40,341 nt of DNA from NCBI GenBank assembly GCA_017745115.1, contig JAGIAA010000024.1, forward strand, positions 1 to 40,341, read 5' to 3'. The notes under the pieces are model-generated. The model worked only from the letters and a program-made list of their open reading frames with translations, searched no databases and was not told the DNA's origin. The DNA comes from Sphingobium sp. (GTDB lineage Bacteria > Pseudomonadota > Alphaproteobacteria > Sphingomonadales > Sphingomonadaceae). The position numbers and the translations under genes were made by a program. The stretch's first letter is position 1, and every line of letters starts with the position of its first letter. Below, piece by piece: positions 1 through 7,017 of this stretch.

Positions 1-497
1 TATTCGATCGGCACGGCGGGCACGATACCCGTCATGGTAAGCGGCAGGCGGCCGCCCGGCGATGTCATGAACGTCGCACCCATCAGACCGAGCGGATCGG
101 TGATCCGGCCCATGGGACGCTTGGACAAGGATGCGTCGCCGATGAACGTCGCCGTGATGCGATGGCTCGCCAGCAGGCCCATCAGCAGCCGGGTAGAGGT
201 GCCGCTATTGCCCATGTCCAGAGCGGTGACGGGCTGGACCAGCCCGCCCACACCCACGCCCTGAATCCGCCACATGCCATCGGCGCTGCGCTCGATCTGT
301 GTACCTAGCGCACGCATGGCGGCGGCGGTGGAGAGAACGTCTTCACCTTCCAGCAGGCCCGAAACGCAGCTCTCGCCGACCGCGAGCGCCGAAAACATCA
401 GCGACCGGTGCGAGATGCTCTTGTCTCCAGGGACCGTGACCGTGCCGCGCAGCGGCCCACCCGGCTCGAAAACCATCTTCTGGGCGTCGTGCGCCAT
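1..497 (-). CDS. aroA: 3-phosphoshikimate 1-carboxyvinyltransferase (EPSP synthase), N-terminal part
   Basis: Catalyses transfer of enolpyruvyl from PEP to shikimate-3-phosphate, the sixth step of the shikimate pathway, in the cytoplasm. About 165 residues are visible; the gene runs off the left edge, so the C-terminal part is missing. The family signatures are clear: GDKSISHRS near residue 24 (the loop with the substrate-binding Lys/Ser), GNSGTSTRLLMG near residue 95, and GDASLSKRPMGRI near residue 115. The start chosen is the ATG at 497 (MAHDAQKMVF); an ATG seven codons later is possible. The divergent neighbour is a FYDLN-acid protein, a pairing that I recall as common in alphaproteobacteria. 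The family call is certain from the motifs; the exact start is less so. Confidence 0.95.
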   Translation of the reverse strand, partial: MAHDAQKMVFEPGGPLRGTVTVPGDKSISHRSLMFSALAVGESCVSGLLEGEDVLSTAAAMRALGTQIERSADGMWRIQGVGVGGLVQPVTALDMGNSGTSTRLLMGLLASHRITATFIGDASLSKRPMGRITDPLGLMGATFMTSPGGRLPLTMTGIVPAVPIE

Positions 498-672
498 GCC
501 GAAATCGTCCGATTTGATGCCGTCCCGGAACCCCCAGGAGACGGCGAAGTTGAAAAAATGACCGGCGGCTTTTGACAGCGCGGACCGGCTATGGCAAGGC
601 GCGCGGCACTTCGCGGCAGGGTAACCTTCGCCGCGCCTGTTTTCATTTCGTCTAGAAGGACAGAGGCAGCCC

Positions 673-1002
673 ATGGTGAAGCCTGAATGGGGAACGAAGC
701 GGACCTGCCCCAAGTGCGCCACGCGTTTTTATGATCTGGGCAAGGATGAGCCGGTCACTTGCATCGAGTGCGGCAACGTCTGGATGCCGGAGCCGGTCCT
801 CAAGTCCAAGCAGCCGCTTCCCTATGAGGAAGTGCAGAAGCAGCCGGTGGCCGACGCCGAGGCCGATGTGACGCGCGATGACGATCTCGACGTCGATATC
901 GACATCGACGAGGGCGAGGGCTCGCCCGACAATGATGTCGATCTTGGCGGTGACGACGATCTGGGCGTTGACGCAGGTGACAGCGGCGACGACGAAAATT
1001 AA
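673..1002 (+). CDS. FYDLN-acid (TIGR02300-type) zinc-ribbon protein
   Basis: A small protein of 109 residues. The N-terminal half has two CxxC pairs (CPKC near residue 14 and CIEC near residue 31) around the sequence FYDLGKDEP, the signature that names the family. The C-terminal half is an acidic, low-complexity tail of Asp/Glu with Gly, probably disordered. The role is unknown; the zinc ribbon plus acidic tail suggests binding to a basic partner or nucleic-acid machinery, but this is inference. The ATG at 673 follows the purine-rich sequence AGGACAGAGG. It is divergent from aroA, with tRNA-Ala downstream. Confidence 0.88.
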   Translation: MVKPEWGTKRTCPKCATRFYDLGKDEPVTCIECGNVWMPEPVLKSKQPLPYEEVQKQPVADAEADVTRDDDLDVDIDIDEGEGSPDNDVDLGGDDDLGVDAGDSGDDEN

Positions 1003-1040
1003 GGCTGGTATTAACCAATTCAGCTTAGTTAAAATTGCTC

Positions 1041-1069
1041 TTGCGGCGAGGGGCCTGCTGACCTAAAGG
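1041..1069 (+). promoter_or_regulatory. candidate sigma-70 promoter for tRNA-Ala
   Basis: TTGCGG (1041-1046) and TAAAGG (1064-1069) are separated by 17 bases, placing a start about 35 bases before the tRNA. Both boxes are imperfect, so this is a weak call. Confidence 0.3.
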
Positions 1070-1112
1070 CAGCGCCTCGCCACGTGGGACCCCATCCCGC
1101 AGCCAAGATTTC

Positions 1113-1188
1113 GGGGCCGTAGCTCAGCTGGGAGAGCGCTACACTGGCAGTGTAGAGGTCAGGGGTTCGATCCCCCTCGGCTCCACCA
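1113..1188 (+). tRNA. tRNA-Ala (anticodon GGC)
   Basis: A complete cloverleaf is visible. The acceptor stem GGGGCCG pairs with CGGCTCC (one G-U), and the D arm contains TAGCTCAGCTGGGAGAGC. The anticodon stem CTACA/TGTAG encloses the loop CTGGCAG, giving anticodon GGC. The T arm has GGTTCGATCC and CCA is encoded at 1186-1188. It reads alanine codons GCC and GCT. No integrase or partial duplicate of its 3' end is seen nearby, so nothing suggests use as an attachment site. Confidence 0.97.
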
Positions 1189-1257
1189 TCTTCCTCTTGT
1201 ATCGACACCAGCCGCAGGAAGACGGGCCGGCGACATGCCGAGCCCGTGCACGTCGAT

Positions 1258-2139
1258 TCAGGCCATTTCCGGCGTGGTCTCGCGCGCAGTCTGTCCGTCC
1301 TGCGCCAGTTCGCCGCGAATGAACGCCAACAAGTCGGGATTCACGACCTCCGGATGTGTCGTGCACATGCCATGCGGCAGGCCGGGGTAGGTCCTGAGCG
1401 TGCCGTTCTTGAGCAGCGTGATCCCGATCAGAGCGGAATCGGCAATGGGCACGATCTGGTCGTCTTCACCGTGCATGAGGAACACGGGCAGGTCGACGCT
1501 CTTCAGGTCTTCCGTGAAATCGGTCTCGCTGAAGGCCTTGATGCAGTCATAGTGAGCCTTGGTGCCGCCCATCATGCCCTGCCGCCACCAGTTCCAGATC
1601 ACGCCCTGATCCACTTTCGCGCCCGGCCGGTTGTAGCCGTAAAAGGGGCCGGTTGGCACATCGAGGAAGAATTGCGCCCGATTGGCCGCCTGGGCCGCGC
1701 GAAACCCGTCGAATACCTCGATCGGCAGGCCACCGGGGTTCTTGTCGGACTTGACCATGATCGGCGGCACGGCGCCGATCAGCACAGCCTTGGCGACGCG
1801 GCCGGGCTTGGCGCGCGCGACATAGTGGATCACTTCTCCGCCGCCGGTCGAATGACCGACATGGATGGCCTCCTTGAGATCGAGATGGTCGGTCAACGCG
1901 GCGACGTCGGCCGCGTAAGTGTCCATCTCATTGCCCTCGTCGGTCTGAGTAGAGCGCCCGTGGCCGCGACGGTCATGAGCGATCACGCGATAGCCCTCGG
2001 CCAGGAAGAACATCATCTGATTGTCCCAGTCATCGGCACTGAGCGGCCAACCATGATGGAACACGATCGGTTGCGCGTCTTTTGAGCCCCAATCCTTGTA
2101 GAAGATCTGGGTGCCGTCTTTGGTAGTGATGTAGGTCAT
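1258..2139 (-). CDS. alpha/beta hydrolase, non-haem chloroperoxidase/arylesterase type
   Basis: A 293-residue cytoplasmic hydrolase with no signal peptide. It has the oxyanion-hole motif HHGWP near residue 28, the DRRGHGRS strand near 56 and the nucleophile elbow GHSTGGG with Ser97. The acid lies in HGEDDQIVP (Asp226 or 227) and the general base in GLPHGM (His256). These features fit the cofactor-free 'chloroperoxidase' branch, whose members are usually esterases with promiscuous perhydrolase activity. The start is the ATG at 2139 ([12 protein letters not shown]), where family similarity begins; the open frame extends 43 codons further upstream but that part is Arg/Pro-rich and unlike the family. 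The physiological substrate cannot be told from sequence. Confidence 0.9.
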   Translation of the reverse strand: MTYITTKDGTQIFYKDWGSKDAQPIVFHHGWPLSADDWDNQMMFFLAEGYRVIAHDRRGHGRSTQTDEGNEMDTYAADVAALTDHLDLKEAIHVGHSTGGGEVIHYVARAKPGRVAKAVLIGAVPPIMVKSDKNPGGLPIEVFDGFRAAQAANRAQFFLDVPTGPFYGYNRPGAKVDQGVIWNWWRQGMMGGTKAHYDCIKAFSETDFTEDLKSVDLPVFLMHGEDDQIVPIADSALIGITLLKNGTLRTYPGLPHGMCTTHPEVVNPDLLAFIRGELAQDGQTARETTPEMA

Positions 2140-2358
2140 GGGAGGGGGTTCCCTTGGCAGCTTTGCCGGCCGATGGGACCGGCGCCATCGTCTCTCGTGA
2201 GCGAGGGAATGGGGGCTTGTCAGGCGTCCTGCTCGACTCGGTCGCGGGGACACTTTTGCACTTAGCATTTCGGCTGTGGCCGGTCACCGCGAACGACGAT
2301 TGAAATTACTGCAATCGGGCCGCGCCGGGTCGGTCCGCCCTAAGATGGCGATGCGCCG

Positions 2359-3405
2359 TTAAGCGGCCTGGCTGGCCAGCGCGCGGGAAACCTCTGCAGC
2401 GGTCAGGCGGCGTTTCTCGATGACGCAGGTCAGCCCGAGATGCTCGAGCTCCGGGACGGTCCGCGCGGTCGCGTGGCCCACCAGCGCATCGTCGCGCTTC
2501 TGAGACCCGCGTTCGCCGATGAGCGCGAAGGGCAGGGGCTCTGCGAAGGGCGCGTCCCAGGAAGACGCGATGATACTGCCCTGGCGGTCGACGATCGAAA
2601 TCTTCATCCGCTCCGTTTCGCAGCTGGTAGCGGATGCCGCCTTTAGAATCTCGTTGATCCGGCCATGCCAGTCGAATTCCATAATGAGCACGCCGGTCGG
2701 CATGCCCATCGTCCGACGGTCGCGTACGCCTGCGCAGAGCATCAGCGAGATCCGCTCCTGCGTCCATGTGCTCTGCCAGACGGTGCCGGCCGACCAGTGG
2801 GCCTCAGGGCCTGCATGAAACGCCTTCCTGAAGCTGTCGCGCTCGCCGATGTTGTCGGCATGCTGCATCGAGGCTTGATCGGCGGACACGATGATTCTGC
2901 CGTTCGCGTCGGCGATAAAGGCATTGCGGTACCATCTCGAGTAGCCCCAGACTTGGAGGAGTCGCTCGCGCGCTTGTGCGATGTCTTCCGGATCGCCTGT
3001 CGCGAGCGCATCGCAAATCTCCCGGTCGGAAGCCAGGCTCAGCAATTCGGATCCGCGACCGGAGAGAAGGCCCGCCACCGATTGGGCGATCGACGACGCC
3101 AGATCGGCAAGGCGCGCGGCCTCGGCCTCCTCGGCGAGCTGGCTCGCTGCTTTCGCGCCGAGCTGGACCCTGTCGATAACGCCGCTGCCGAAGGCCGAAG
3201 AAGCGGCCTTGGCCTGTTCCGCCAGCGCCTTCACTTCCTGTGCGACGACGGAGAAGCCAAGCCCGGCTTCGCCCGATCGGGCAGCCTCGATGGCGGCATT
3301 GAGGGCGAGCAGTCGGATTTGCCGCACGATGGCGTCGTTTGCGGTGTTATATTGGCCGATGTCGGCGCGGAGCTGGTCGAAGACGGCGAGGATTCGCTGT
3401 GGCAT
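2359..3405 (-). CDS. soluble methyl-accepting chemotaxis-like protein: N-terminal signalling hairpin, C-terminal Cache-like sensor
   Basis: A 348-residue protein whose order is reversed from a normal chemoreceptor. Residues about 20-75 hold the highly conserved hairpin tip of MCPs ([20 protein letters not shown] followed by [12 protein letters not shown]), which binds CheA and CheW. After a short coiled coil comes a roughly 240-residue region resembling a Cache sensor ([47 protein letters not shown]). No transmembrane segment or signal peptide is visible, so sensing should be cytoplasmic, unusual for Cache domains. The long methylation helices are absent. The ATG at 3405 was chosen; a TTG at 3510 would add 35 residues with no domain. 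A perfect palindrome lies just upstream of the start. Confidence 0.8.
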   Translation of the reverse strand: MPQRILAVFDQLRADIGQYNTANDAIVRQIRLLALNAAIEAARSGEAGLGFSVVAQEVKALAEQAKAASSAFGSGVIDRVQLGAKAASQLAEEAEAARLADLASSIAQSVAGLLSGRGSELLSLASDREICDALATGDPEDIAQARERLLQVWGYSRWYRNAFIADANGRIIVSADQASMQHADNIGERDSFRKAFHAGPEAHWSAGTVWQSTWTQERISLMLCAGVRDRRTMGMPTGVLIMEFDWHGRINEILKAASATSCETERMKISIVDRQGSIIASSWDAPFAEPLPFALIGERGSQKRDDALVGHATARTVPELEHLGLTCVIEKRRLTAAEVSRALASQAA

Positions 3406-3414
3406 GCTGAAAAG

Positions 3415-3430
3415 ACCCAATTTATTGGGT
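3415..3430. repeat. 16-bp palindrome upstream of the chemoreceptor-like gene
   Basis: ACCCAAT-TT-ATTGGGT is a perfect 7+7 inverted repeat. It ends nine bases before the ATG at 3405 and there is no clear Shine-Dalgarno sequence between them. It could be a repressor operator or an mRNA hairpin affecting initiation; the sequence does not distinguish these. Confidence 0.6.
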
Positions 3431-3496
3431 GCCTTGTGTCGAGAACTCCCTAAATTTGATGTAAATCTTTGGTAGTTCGAAAGGACTAGATCCAGA

Positions 3497-3703
3497 TCAA
3501 CCCGGCGCAACGCCCTCGGCTTCGATGAGCCGCTCTTCGATCAGCGTACCGGCGACGCGCACCCTCTTTTCGACATGATCGACCGGCACACGGTGGAGCT
3601 GCAGATGGTAGACGATGCCGCGCTCGGCGCGCAGGGCGAAGCCCGCGCCGTCGCGGATGAGTGTGCCCTCAAGCTCGATATGGTCTCCGATGCCGGTCAT
3701 CAT
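3497..3703 (-). CDS. small DUF5818-like protein
   Basis: A 68-residue protein with the pattern [17 protein letters not shown], a hydrophobic strand, then [14 protein letters not shown]. This looks like the small beta-rich DUF5818 domain seen in many sphingomonad proteins (recognised from memory of the family). There is no signal peptide or membrane segment, and no function is known. Two adjacent ATG codons (3703 and 3700) could start it; upstream in-frame codons encode Arg/Cys-rich sequence that does not fit. It diverges from the dioxygenase genes. Confidence 0.6.
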   Translation of the reverse strand: MMTGIGDHIELEGTLIRDGAGFALRAERGIVYHLQLHRVPVDHVEKRVRVAGTLIEERLIEAEGVAPG

Positions 3704-3816
3704 CCCGCATGAGCGGCAAGATGTGCCCGAAGTCAATGAAACGACACGGGCGCCCTTGCATCTTGCCGCCAATGCGCCTTCAAAGGTGGCATGACGCGTC
3801 CGGCAGGAGAGGATGA

Positions 3817-5160
3817 TTGACGAGCCCGCATGAACTGATCGACGACCGGCCGGATGAGGGTGTGTTCCGCATCAACCGTGCGATGTTCGACGATCCCGCT
3901 ATCTTCGAGTTGGAGATGCGGCACATTTTCGAGGGCGGATGGGTTTTCCTCGGACTCGAATGCCAGGTGACCAACCCCCACGACTATTTCACCGTCAATA
4001 TCGGCCGCGTGCCGGCGCTGATTCAGCGCGGCGGCGATGGCGTGTTGAGGGGCTTCGTAAATTCATGCCCGCACAAGGGCGCCCGGATCGCCCATGCCGC
4101 TTGCGGGCATGCCCGGCAGTTCGTCTGCCCCTATCATAGCTGGACCTTCGACAGCGCCGGGCGGAACAAGGGCATCAAGTGGAAGCAGGGCGGCTGCTAT
4201 ACGCCGGGCTTCGACAATGACAGCCATGACCTCGCACCGCTGCCCGCATTCGGCAGCTACAAGGGCTTCGTCTTCGGTAGTGTCGCGGCGGACGTGCCGC
4301 CGCTGTTGGACTGGCTGGGCGAGACCGCGAAGCTGCTCGATCTCGTGGCCAACCAGAGCGAAGAGGGCGTTGAATCGGTTCCCGGCTCCGTCACGTTCAC
4401 CTATGAGGGCAACTGGAAGCTCCAGCTCGAGAATTGCTCGGATAACTATCATTTCACATCGGCTCATCCGAGCTACATCCGCCTGCTCGAGCGGCGCAAG
4501 GCGGCCGAGGACGCCGCATCCAACAGCTTCACCTCGGCGATGCAGTCGCAACGGCATTGGTCCGGCGAGGATGACGAGATCGTCGGGGGCACCTTCAGCT
4601 TCCCTTATGGCCATGTTCTCAATTTCGGCGTGGGTACCCCGACGCCGGTTTCGCCTTTGTTCGAACGGTTCGACCGGCTGACCGAGACGGTCGGGGAAGC
4701 GCAACGCGCCTGGATGTTCAACATGCGCAACCTCACCATCTTCCCGAACCTGCAGGTCGCTGAGAATGCAGCGAGCCAGCTGCGCGTGATCGAGCCGATC
4801 AGCACCAACAAGACGCGCATGCGCACCTGGTGCATCGGCCCAAAGGGAGAGAGCCCGGCGGCGCGCAAGCAGCGCATTCGGCAATATGAGGACTTCTACA
4901 ATCCGTCGGGCATGGCGACACCGGACGATACGGTCGCCTATGAAGACTGCCAGCGCGGCTTCGCCGGCAAGGTCGAGCCCTGGCTGCAGGGCTATCAGCG
5001 CGGCATGGCAAGCCGCAAGCCAGGTTCCAGTCCGCTGGCTGACCGCATCGCACTCAAGCCGGAATGGTCGATCGAAGGCAATAGCCGGCTGTGCGACGAG
5101 ACTGTCTATCAGAGCTATTACCGCGAATGGGCGCGACGCATGGCAGGAGCACTGGCATGA
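3817..5160 (+). CDS. aromatic ring-hydroxylating dioxygenase, large (alpha) subunit
   Basis: A 447-residue Rieske non-haem iron oxygenase. The Rieske [2Fe-2S] cluster ligands are C84-P-H86 and C104-P-Y-H107. The mononuclear iron site is in NCSDNYHFTSAHPSY, with His212 and His217, the bridging Asp209, and Asp370 or 371 as probable third ligand. The family inserts two oxygen atoms into an aromatic ring to give a cis-diol or decarboxylated catechol; the overall layout is closest to the benzoate/anthranilate type, but the substrate is not determined. The start is a TTG at 3817, preceded by the strong ribosome-binding site AGGAGAGG; the ATG four bases earlier is out of frame. The beta-subunit gene overlaps its stop (ATGA). 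No ferredoxin or reductase gene is adjacent. Confidence 0.93.
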   Translation: MTSPHELIDDRPDEGVFRINRAMFDDPAIFELEMRHIFEGGWVFLGLECQVTNPHDYFTVNIGRVPALIQRGGDGVLRGFVNSCPHKGARIAHAACGHARQFVCPYHSWTFDSAGRNKGIKWKQGGCYTPGFDNDSHDLAPLPAFGSYKGFVFGSVAADVPPLLDWLGETAKLLDLVANQSEEGVESVPGSVTFTYEGNWKLQLENCSDNYHFTSAHPSYIRLLERRKAAEDAASNSFTSAMQSQRHWSGEDDEIVGGTFSFPYGHVLNFGVGTPTPVSPLFERFDRLTETVGEAQRAWMFNMRNLTIFPNLQVAENAASQLRVIEPISTNKTRMRTWCIGPKGESPAARKQRIRQYEDFYNPSGMATPDDTVAYEDCQRGFAGKVEPWLQGYQRGMASRKPGSSPLADRIALKPEWSIEGNSRLCDETVYQSYYREWARRMAGALA

Positions 5161-5699
5161 GTGCGGACGCCATGACCCTGGGTACAGGGACCGTCACACG
5201 GGCTGAGGGTCTGTCACGCAGTCAGGCGGAGGACCTGCTTTACCGCGAGGCGCGTGCGCTCGACGAGCGCCGTTTCGATGACTGGCTCGCCATGTACGCC
5301 GAGGATGTTGCCTTCTGGGTGCCGGCCTGGAAGGACGAAACCACGCCGACCAGCGATCCCGAAAGCGAACTCTCGCTGATCTATTATGAAGGAAAGCAGC
5401 ATCTCGCCGATCGCATCTGGCGGCTGAACTCGAACCTCTCGAACGCATCGGAGATTCCGGCGCGCGTCGTGCACATGGTGAGCAACGTGATCGTCGAACC
5501 GACGAGTATGGAAGAGGCTGTTGTCCTCTCCTCATTCACCGCTCATCATCACGATGCGCGCAGCGACCGGACGCATGTCTTTTTTGGTCTTTACCGCCAT
5601 GTCTTCAGATTTGATGGCAATACCTGGCTGATCGCCGCCAAGACGATCACACTCATGAACGACTGCATCCCCACTGTGGCCGACATCTACATGCTTTGA
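5157..5699 (+). CDS. aromatic ring-hydroxylating dioxygenase, small (beta) subunit
   Basis: A 180-residue SnoaL/NTF2-fold subunit that supports the alpha3beta3 hexamer of Rieske dioxygenases. Typical segments are LLYREARALDERRFDDWL with MYAEDVAFWVPAW near residues 25-60, DRIWRL near 85, and HVFFGLYRHVFRFDGNTW near 145 before the closing ITLMNDCIPTVADIYML. The ATG at 5157 overlaps the stop of the alpha-subunit gene by four bases, so the two are translationally coupled. An ATG 66 bases upstream lies within the alpha gene and is not favoured. A hairpin repeat follows the stop codon. Confidence 0.9.
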   Translation: MSADAMTLGTGTVTRAEGLSRSQAEDLLYREARALDERRFDDWLAMYAEDVAFWVPAWKDETTPTSDPESELSLIYYEGKQHLADRIWRLNSNLSNASEIPARVVHMVSNVIVEPTSMEEAVVLSSFTAHHHDARSDRTHVFFGLYRHVFRFDGNTWLIAAKTITLMNDCIPTVADIYML

Positions 5700-5726
5700 G
5701 CGGCGGGCCGCTTTTCCTCACCACGT

Positions 5727-5754
5727 CGTCACCCCCGCCGTCGCGGGAATGACG
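5727..5754. repeat. REP-like palindrome after the dioxygenase genes
   Basis: CGTCA...CCCGC pairs with GCGGG...TGACG around a four-base loop, with a small internal mismatch. The sequence is of the kind found between genes in many alphaproteobacteria. It lies between two convergent genes and may slow transcription or protect mRNA ends, though it has no T-run. Related elements are at 22225-22289 and 25404-25482. Confidence 0.55.
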
Positions 5755-5759
5755 GAGGT

Positions 5760-6236
5760 TCAGATGTAGCAGACGCTCGGCAGCGTGATGGCCGGGCTGA
5801 TGAAATGTCCGTCGAGCGGGCGGTGGGCGCCCAGATCGTGCATCAGGTCGATGAGGTCGCGGCCTGATCGAAGGACCTCGCACTTGTCGAAACAGGCGAC
5901 GGCGCCGCGATCGAAGGCACGGTCGCAGACGTCCGAGCCCTGCCGCGCCTCGCCGGAAATGACGACGAAGTTCATCGCATGCCAATAGTCGCAGAGTTCC
6001 TCGAGGAAGGTGAGGCCGTGCGTACCGGGCATGTTGAGATCGAGGAGGACGATGTCGGGGAGGACCCATTTGATGTCCTTGCGCGCTTCGTCGCAGCTGG
6101 ACGCCACACCGCAGATCTCGAACGCGGGTTCCTCGCCGACCATCGTTTCGAGCATCGCCCTGAAGATCAGGCTGTCTTCAATGATATAGACTCTGGGCCT
6201 GCTCTTGCGGGGCCTCTGAATCGTGCGCTTCTTCAT
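5760..6236 (-). CDS. stand-alone response regulator receiver protein (CheY-like)
   Basis: A 158-residue receiver domain with no output domain. The acidic pocket is Glu20-Asp21, the phosphoacceptor is Asp66 in LLDLNMPG, the switch Ser is Ser94 in VVISG, and the conserved Lys is Lys118 in CFDK. The N-terminus is a basic extension (MKKRTIQRPRKSRPR) before the first beta strand. Such proteins relay phosphate or bind a partner; two chemoreceptor-like genes and a histidine-kinase-like gene occur elsewhere in the window, but none is adjacent. An AAGGA ribosome-binding site lies eight bases before the ATG at 6236. Confidence 0.88.
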   Translation of the reverse strand: MKKRTIQRPRKSRPRVYIIEDSLIFRAMLETMVGEEPAFEICGVASSCDEARKDIKWVLPDIVLLDLNMPGTHGLTFLEELCDYWHAMNFVVISGEARQGSDVCDRAFDRGAVACFDKCEVLRSGRDLIDLMHDLGAHRPLDGHFISPAITLPSVCYI

Positions 6237-6480
6237 CGGTGTGATCCTTGTGCGTCACTCAGCATTCCCACGGCTCGGAGAACGGCCCGGCGCTTCAAGA
6301 CCTTAGTGTTAGCGGCGTTTAACCGTGAAAATCCGGACAAGCCGGTCGCGTCCGCTGGACCATGTGTTCCATCCTTGTGCCAAAAAGGCGCGGAATATGG
6401 TTATGGCGCTGGCGAAGCCCTTGAGCTTGCACTAATCTTACCTATCGCAAGAGGTGCGGGTGCGCGGGGGACGCTGGTCG

Positions 6481-7017
6481 ATGGGTACGGACGGGGCGGT
6501 GGCCGCCGGGGAACGGCTGCTGGCGCAATGCTACGAGGACATGCGCCGCGTCGCCCGTCGGATCCTGGCAGGCGATGGCATGGCCGTGGCGATCCAGCCG
6601 ACCGATCTCGCCCATGAAGCGGCTGTCCGTCTGATCCTGTCCGAAGCCGGTGTGATCGCCGCCGATCGCGGTCATATGCTGGCGCTCGCGGCGCGCACGA
6701 TGCGCCGCATCCTCATCGACGAAGCGCGCAAGGCGGGCGCCGCCAAGCGTCATGCACCGACGCTGGTGACGCATTGGCCCGGCTCGGCCTCGACTCTTAT
6801 CGATCTTGCCGATCTCGACGAGGCGCTCGGCGCCCTGCAGAATTTCTCGGACGATCACGCGACGATCGTCGAAATGCGCTTTACGCTGGGCCTTACGGTC
6901 GAGGAGACTGCGCGTCAGACCGGCGTCCCGGAGCGTACGGTGAAGCGGCGCTGGCAAGTCGCCCGGGCATGGTTGCACGATTATCTGCAGACCGGCGACG
7001 ATGCCCGCTTCGGCTGA
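6481..7017 (+). CDS. ECF-type sigma factor paired with a Ser/Thr kinase
   Basis: A 178-residue sigma-70 family factor with only regions 2 and 4. Region 2 is around residues 35-85 (PTDLAHEAAVRLIL, MLALAARTMRRILIDEARK). Region 4 has the helix-turn-helix FTLGLTVEETARQTGVPERTVKRRW at about residues 134-158. It resembles the TIGR02999/ECF43-like group, in which a linked Ser/Thr kinase controls the sigma factor; the acidic DAED-type motif of region 2.2 is not seen here. The ATG at 6481 follows GGGGGA; a GTG at 6454 would add nine residues. The kinase gene overlaps its end by 17 bases, so the pair is co-expressed. Confidence 0.85.
   Translation: MGTDGAVAAGERLLAQCYEDMRRVARRILAGDGMAVAIQPTDLAHEAAVRLILSEAGVIAADRGHMLALAARTMRRILIDEARKAGAAKRHAPTLVTHWPGSASTLIDLADLDEALGALQNFSDDHATIVEMRFTLGLTVEETARQTGVPERTVKRRWQVARAWLHDYLQTGDDARFG

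Noticed and set aside
5157..5699. Dioxygenase beta subunit as a relative of the three secreted NTF2-like proteins
   Set aside because: They share the broad fold class but the beta subunit has no signal peptide, lacks the YENxxVK and HYxNP landmarks and is coupled to an alpha subunit.
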